From: Simmondsia chinensis
Lineage: Eukaryota > Streptophyta > Magnoliopsida > Caryophyllales > Simmondsiaceae
Assembly: GCA_018398585.1 (NCBI GenBank)
Contig: JAGTTD010000024.1
Coordinates: 4,926,071 to 4,990,070, forward strand
Length of the DNA stretch: 64,000 bases
Direction of reading: 5' to 3'
Shown in pieces: positions 61,401 through 64,000 of the stretch. The notes beneath the pieces are model-generated. The model had not been told where the DNA came from. It worked only from the letters and a program-made list of their open reading frames with translations, and made no database searches. Every line of letters starts with the position of its first letter. Positions within the stretch are counted from its first letter, which is position 1. The position numbers and the translations under genes were made by a program.

Positions 61401-62737
61401 CACACTGACATCAAGCCCTGGGAATGACCGTCCCGCCAACCCCTCTATCCAACAGCTTCCGCCAACACCCGACACAACCAGAAGACGCCTGCCCCACTCG
61501 TTGAAGATAATGATGTCTCGCCGCCTCAGCCAACCCCAGACCCGGGCCCCGACCCTATCCCGGATACCGCCATCACCCCAGCTCTTGGCGTCTCCGTGGA
61601 TGCCACCGTCTCCACAACGGCTCCATCCTCCGCCATCTCTACAACCCTTGTTTCGATTCCGCCTCTTCTGCTCTCAACTGATGCAGAACCACCAACCGAG
61701 ACTGATTCCCCGGTGCTTCTGCAACAGCTTGTGGAATTTGACAATGTTGCCACCAACCCCGCCAAGCTTCAACTCTACCACCAACCCTTCGACTGCCGGG
61801 TACACTTCGCTGATGTCAGCAGCCAGGCCAAGTTCACAGCTCATGTCCTGCTGAAGTTCCAAAAGCTAGTGTTTGGCCCCGAAAGATCATCCACATTCCA
61901 GAGCTGGCTCGTTGTCCATGACCCTTGGGGGCAAGGGTCTTTGGAGGGAAAATTATTGATACGACCCAAAGTGGAATTTGGCGCACAGAAGGACGCCAAC
62001 CCACTTAGTCCGTGCATCGCACAGGCGGCTCCCTTGTTGCTGATCCTCAAGGACGAGGATCTTTTCGAGGGGGCGATATTGATACGGTTATCCCGACTTG
62101 AGCATTACACGTCATCAATCCGCCACGTCATCCCAATGCCACGTCATCAATATCCTAGAAACTTCCTCTAGCTATTATAAATAAGAGGATAGTTAGAGGC
62201 ATTAGGGGCATGTATGAGTGTTCTCTCTCCCCCTATTACTTCTATCTTCTTCCTCCCTCTATGTGTCTCTAGTTTCTCCCCCCTTGTTTTATGTCTCCTC
62301 CCCTTTCTTACCTATAATCCTCCATTTGGCAGCAAATCTATCAATAAATATATACTTAGTTGTGATTTTCAATTGATATTAGCTAGATAATAATTGGTTT
62401 ATATCACAACCAAACAAGGCCTTGAAAAAAATTAGGAACCAATGAAGTAAATAACTCTAAAAAGAGGCGATAATAAACCCAGAATGACCTCATCGAAGAA
62501 AAGCGCGTAGCCATCGCCAACAGAAGGTTCCAATTCCTTAGGAAAGAGAGACAGAGAGTTCCTGATATCGGAAATGGCGAGGAAGAGGACTTCTCCTGAG
62601 TCAACTCGGCTCTGACTCGGCCCCCTTGACAACGATTTTAGGGCTTCGATTGCTTGATTTGGCCACACTAGTCTGCTTGATTCGAGCTTCAATGGTAGAA
62701 ATGGTAGGATTGATCTCAAATCTTGCCGATTCTCCAT
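39355..62737 (-). CDS. PARG: Poly(ADP-ribose) glycohydrolase
   Basis: Coding exons (complement): 62489-62737, 54936-55121, 54152-54255, 51137-51341, 50930-51034, 46085-46203, 45098-45241, 43972-44119, 43616-43816, 40556-40618, 39355-39516; 1686 nt, 561 aa, close to plant PARG1 length. It removes poly(ADP-ribose) from proteins, mainly in DNA-damage and stress responses (known). The catalytic signature is GGG (273-275) plus seven residues plus QEE (283-285), split across exons 5 and 6, preceded by [10 protein letters not shown]; other conserved parts are [38 protein letters not shown] and [19 protein letters not shown]. All junctions are GT-AG and in phase. Start [15 protein letters not shown] matches the family N-terminus. 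C-terminus ends FFSWLLPSL plus 11 residues. Introns hold TRIMs, SINEs, MITEs and a gag-only element. Confidence 0.96.
40777..40910 (-). mobile_element. Au-like SINE with 45-nt poly-G (PARG intron 9)
   Basis: Plus strand: CAACAACAACA tail, 'agtgcctc', then 'aggttttggttcc', a run of 45 G (40842-40886) and 'ggataatatacgcaac', equivalent to the reversed 'gttgcgtatattatcc' of the SINE body. The G run sits where other antisense copies have 5 to 22 G. Confidence 0.65.
41690..42757 (+). mobile_element. 5'-truncated RTE LINE, 3' end, split by a MITE (PARG intron 9)
   Basis: 41715-41900 encodes the C-terminus of an RTE-clade ORF in broken frames ([34 protein letters not shown]). A 3' UTR follows ('ttttcaggttgg'), and after the inserted MITE (42225-42659) the tail resumes as 'aaagctgcgtacatctcacccctcccaaaccctgc' pieces and ends TTGTTGTTGTTGTTG (42739-42753). 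This tail is shared with the Au-like SINEs, as known for RTE/SINE pairs in plants. Confidence 0.7.
42225..42659. mobile_element. 'GGGGTAAA' MITE, copy 1
   Basis: Ends TGTTTGGCAAC and GTTGCCAAACA (42225-42235, 42649-42659). The interior is an irregular array of GGGGTAAAG-type words on the left and their complements on the right, so the element folds back on itself. An internal TTGCCAAACA near 42596 suggests nesting. It interrupts the RTE tail. A second copy is at 49506-49809. Confidence 0.65.
42933..43499 (-). mobile_element. TRIM element, 567 bp (PARG intron 9)
   Basis: Two LTRs, 42933-43126 and 43297-43499, flanked by the perfect duplication TTAAC (42928-42932, 43500-43504). On the minus strand the right LTR is followed by a PBS (TTGTATCAGAGC) and the left LTR is preceded by a purine tract (GTGAGGGGAAG). 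The interior is only 170 bp and non-coding. It ends 116 bp downstream (in gene order) of PARG exon 9. Confidence 0.9.
44763..44963 (+). mobile_element. 5'-truncated RTE tail (PARG intron 7)
   Basis: Flanked by TATAGCATTGCTG (44750-44762) and TATAGCATTACTG (44964-44976), a 13-bp target duplication with one mismatch. It contains the RTE 3' UTR ('gcttttcaggttggggg', 'ggtaaggctgcgcacatc') and the TTGTTGTAGTTGTTG tail. A GC-rich block with 7 G, C and 13 G (44892-44912) interrupts the usual C-rich site. Confidence 0.75.
46895..47948 (-). mobile_element. TRIM element, 1.05 kb (PARG intron 5)
   Basis: LTRs 46895-47142 and about 47700-47948. The minus-strand PBS TGGTATCAGAGC is adjacent to the right LTR (47699-47688 region) and the purine tract GGGTGGGGGAGAA adjoins the left LTR. 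The minus LTR starts TGTTACGGGCC. A 4-bp flank GGAC is shared (46891-46894, 47949-47952). The 557-bp interior has no coding motif. Confidence 0.75.
48000..49330. other. PARG intron 5, middle part
   Basis: Non-coding; short frames on both strands lack recognisable motifs. Confidence 0.4.
49331..49445 (-). mobile_element. Au-like SINE (antisense), broken by poly-C and MITE
   Basis: Plus strand: CAACAATAAAAACAAACCC tail, 'cagtgcctgaaaaggctcc', 'acatatgtagccttacccc', 'aagggaggcagtt', then the sequence passes into a 33-nt C run (49443-49475). The 5' part of the SINE is lost. Confidence 0.6.
49443..49475. repeat. Poly-C tract (33 nt)
   Basis: 33 C followed by 6 G and a very GC-rich 25 bp, at the junction of a SINE and the second GGGGTAAA MITE. 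In an AT-rich intron this is conspicuous and could be partly a sequencing or assembly effect. Confidence 0.85.
49506..49809. mobile_element. 'GGGGTAAA' MITE, copy 2 (inverted)
   Basis: Ends GGTTGGCAAC and GTTGCCAAA; the interior has TTACCC/GGGTAA words, 'caattttgcctttattttaactataactctctt' parts matching the first copy (42420 area, reversed). Same family as 42225-42659. Confidence 0.6.
50035..50206. repeat. Short foldback repeat 'AGGTGTAAATGG / ATTTGCACC'
   Basis: Left AGGTGTAAATGGG and right TTATTTGCACCACT, with 'cgagctgagcttggg' and 'aagccgagcc' arms between. A common plant decayed repeat type. Confidence 0.4.
51402..51538 (+). mobile_element. Au-like/RTE-tail SINE (PARG intron 3)
   Basis: Perfect 13-bp target duplication TATGGAGGAAAGA (51389-51401 and 51539-51551). 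Body: 'aagttgggggtcctcggac', 'ggaaggctgcatacatcc', 'gcccttgatgcactggg', tail TTGTTGTTGTTATTG. It lies 61 bp before the PARG exon 4 acceptor, antisense to the gene. Confidence 0.85.
51552..54151. other. PARG intron 3, remainder
   Basis: Non-coding, AT-rich; no recognised element between the SINE at 51402 and exon 3. Confidence 0.45.
55122..56547. other. PARG intron 1, 3' part
   Basis: Non-coding, AT-rich; nothing recognised. Confidence 0.45.
56548..56770 (-). mobile_element. 5S rRNA-headed SINE, copy C (PARG intron 1)
   Basis: Perfect 19-bp target duplication TGTGGAGCTTAAGAGTAAA (56529-56547, 56771-56789). On the minus strand: 'ccaacacgccgtcacc', GGATCCCATTAGAACTCCG, box A ACTTAAGCGTGCTTGGGC, box C AGGATGGGTGACCTCCTGGG, then the Au-like body and a 3' end 'ggtatgttcc'. 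It is 223 bp, the best bounded copy; the orientation is sense to PARG. Confidence 0.88.
56790..58555. other. PARG intron 1, middle
   Basis: Non-coding. A 20-nt T run followed by a G-rich stretch lies at 57102-57135; a small inverted pair 'atgtttagttt / gaaactaaac' lies at about 57679 and 57782; 58115-58290 resembles the small repeat at 25230-25530. Confidence 0.4.
58556..58985. repeat. Foldback of 'gtccctcatctttt' words
   Basis: The left half repeats GTTCAAATTAGTCCCTCATC-like units; the right half carries their complements ('gatgagggatcactttgaac'). Same family as 38840-39110. Confidence 0.5.
58990..59222. mobile_element. Small MITE 'TTTGGTTAC'
   Basis: Termini TTTGGTTAC (58990-58998) and GTAACCAAA (59214-59222), with a second internal TTTGGTTACC. 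Interior AT-rich. No convincing target duplication. Confidence 0.45.
59508..59896. mobile_element. Foldback MITE 'AGGGTTAT'
   Basis: Ends AGGGTTATATAC and, reversed, AGGGTTATTTAC; long imperfect arms with 'tatacttttaattgtgt' words; flanked by perfect direct repeats TTCTATT (59501-59507, 59897-59903; 8 bp if one T of the terminus is shared). Confidence 0.75.
59981..62406 (+). mobile_element. Gag-only LTR retrotransposon, copy 2 (PARG intron 1)
   Basis: LTRs 59981-60317 and 62080-62406, both TGATACGG ... TATATCA; perfect duplication CAACC (59976-59980, 62407-62411). PBS TGGTATCAGAGC at 60319-60330; purine tract GAGGGGGCGATAT before the 3' LTR. 2.4 kb in all. The leader (60331-60990) is a CAT/CAC-rich stretch like that of copy 1, and both share 'gtttgataaaatgcctta' just before gag. 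LTRs are not obviously similar to those of copy 1. No pol. It is antisense to PARG. Confidence 0.9.
60991..62079 (+). pseudogene. Gag-like protein with extra conserved C-terminal domain, copy 2
   Basis: Gag part 60991-61335: [40 protein letters not shown]; a TAG at 61333-61335 follows ILAK. The frame resumes, shifts near 61480, and the C-terminal domain (about 61520-62076) reads [33 protein letters not shown] and [19 protein letters not shown], clearly homologous to copy 1. Pro/Thr/Ser-rich linker between. An ancestral single polyprotein is inferred. Confidence 0.7.
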
Positions 62738-62973
62738 TTTCGCCTCTGATTTGATGTTGCTGCTGCAGTATGAGTGTGATGTTTGATGAATTGAATGATC
62801 AAATTGAAGGATCGATCTCAAGCTGCTTTGGATATGAATTCCTCCGCGGTTTATTCGAGTTCAGGCGTATTTTATGTGCCTCGTCAAATTGTGCGATGTC
62901 TTGCACTATTCTGAACTGAACTTGAGTTACTTTATCCCGCTTATTTAGAAAACTACCTTATTTTTAAAATATA
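62738..62973 (-). promoter_or_regulatory. PARG 5' flank / probable 5' UTR
   Basis: The roughly 236 bp between the PARG start codon and the RTE fragment. A further in-frame ATG lies 84 bp upstream (62821), but family N-termini fit 62737 better. No unambiguous TATA box could be assigned. Confidence 0.35.
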
Positions 62974-64000
62974 GTACCAAGAGATGTCCTTTGAAGAGTT
63001 TTGGACAGGAAAGGTATTCCCGACCTATACATTCAAGCCATCAAAGATATGTATGAATAGGCACAGACTATGGTGCGTACAGTGGATGGGGAGACAGACG
63101 CTTTCCTGATAACAGTAGGGGTTCACCAAAGGTCTGCTTTGAGCCCCTATCTGTTCATTCTGGTTATAGACGAGCTCACTAGGCACATCCAGGGATGTCT
63201 ACCTTAGTGCATGCTTTTTGCAGATGACATAGTACTGGCAGGGGAGTCACGGGAAGAGATAAATAAGAAGCTGGAACTATGGAGAGGTGTTCTAGAGTCG
63301 AAGAGTTTACGACTAAGCAGAGCCAAGACCGAGCACATGGAACTCAAGTTCGATCCCTCTACCACGCCTACCGGGAAGAACTCAAGATTGGACATGAGGC
63401 CATACCGAAGAAGGAGAGATTCAAGTACTTAGGGTCCACGATACAACACAACGGCGAAGTGGACGAGGATGTCAGCTACAGGATCAAAGCGGGATGGCAT
63501 AAGTAGAGGATAGACTCCACGGTACTTTGCGATAGGAAGTTCCCCTTGAAGCTAAAGGGAAGATACTATAAGACGGTTGTGAGGTCAGCCATGGCGTATG
63601 GGGCGGAGTGTAGGGCGATGAAACAACAGCACACACAGAAGATGAAGGTGGCGGAGATGCGAATGCTGAGGTGGATGTGCGGACACACAAGGAAGGATAA
63701 GATCAGAAACGACATCATAAGAGACAAATTGGGCGTAGCCTCTATTGAAGATAAATTAAGGGAGCAACGTCTGAGGTGGTCCGGACATGTCAGAAGGAGA
63801 CCAGACAACGCTCCAGTCAGGAGATACAAACAGCTCATTACTACATTAGGCAGAAGAGGCAGAGGCAGACCAAAGAAGAGATGGCTTGAGACGATTCTAC
63901 AAGACCTCACCCACCTAAACCTTCGGGAGGAGATAGATAAGGCCTAATGGAGGGCTAGCATAAGGGTATTAGATGATCCGGTTGGAGTAGGGTAGTCTTT
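62974..64000 (+). pseudogene. RTE-clade LINE ORF2, RT C-terminal part, runs off window
   Basis: The plus strand reads VPRDVL, GIPDLYIQAIKDMYE, VHQRSALSPYLFILVIDELT, then CMLFADDIVLAGESREEINK with the catalytic FADD at 63217-63228, LRLSRAKTEHMELKF, the shifted-frame ERFKYLGSTIQHNGEVDEDV and RIKAGWHK, and from 63546 KLKGRYYKTVVRSAMAYGAE, EMRMLRWMCGHTRKDKIRND, LRWSGHVRRRPDNAPV and RGRGRPKKRWLETILQDLTH. Stops near 62992, 63058 and 63206 plus one frameshift make it non-functional. 5'-truncated at about 62974. The 41690 copy is the same clade. Confidence 0.82.

Overview
The window is nuclear DNA from a flowering plant, most likely a eudicot. The evidence is two interrupted host genes with GT-AG introns, plant-type Copia elements, small terminal-repeat retrotransposons (TRIMs), MITEs, RTE and L1 LINEs, and SINEs of the Au type. 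I cannot name the species.

Two host genes are readable exon by exon and point towards each other. On the plus strand, 6541-17022 encodes mitochondrial pyruvate dehydrogenase kinase: 6 coding exons, 369 aa, complete kinase motifs. On the minus strand, 62737-39355 encodes poly(ADP-ribose) glycohydrolase: 11 coding exons, 561 aa, with the GGG-X7-QEE catalytic signature. Both reading frames close perfectly across every junction. PDK carries one GC-AG intron. Its exon 1/intron 1 boundary has been tandemly copied twice into intron 1.

Almost everything else is transposable-element sequence. The left flank (1-6220) holds the 3' end of an L1 LINE and a degenerate LINE ORF1 (RRM plus DUF4283-like) split by a solo LTR with a 5-bp target duplication; a MITE follows. 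The 22 kb between the convergent genes is nested retrotransposons: a decayed minus-strand Copia, a gag-only LTR element, a scrambled Copia with 140-bp LTRs and an inverted RT segment, and a 5.0-kb Copia with both LTRs, itself inserted in an older LTR. The PARG introns are inflated by TRIMs of 567 bp and 1.05 kb, a second gag-only LTR element, RTE/SINE copies and several MITEs. An RTE LINE fragment reaches to about 240 bp upstream of the PARG start codon and runs off the right edge.

The least expected items are: three SINE copies in which a 5S rRNA-derived head is joined to an Au/RTE-like tail; two LTR elements that share a gag-like protein with a conserved extra C-terminal domain and no pol; very long G/C homopolymers (up to 45 nt) that recur in SINE copies; and LTRs carrying arrays of perfect CpG-centred palindromes. 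No rRNA or tRNA gene, CRISPR array or bacterial-type system is present.
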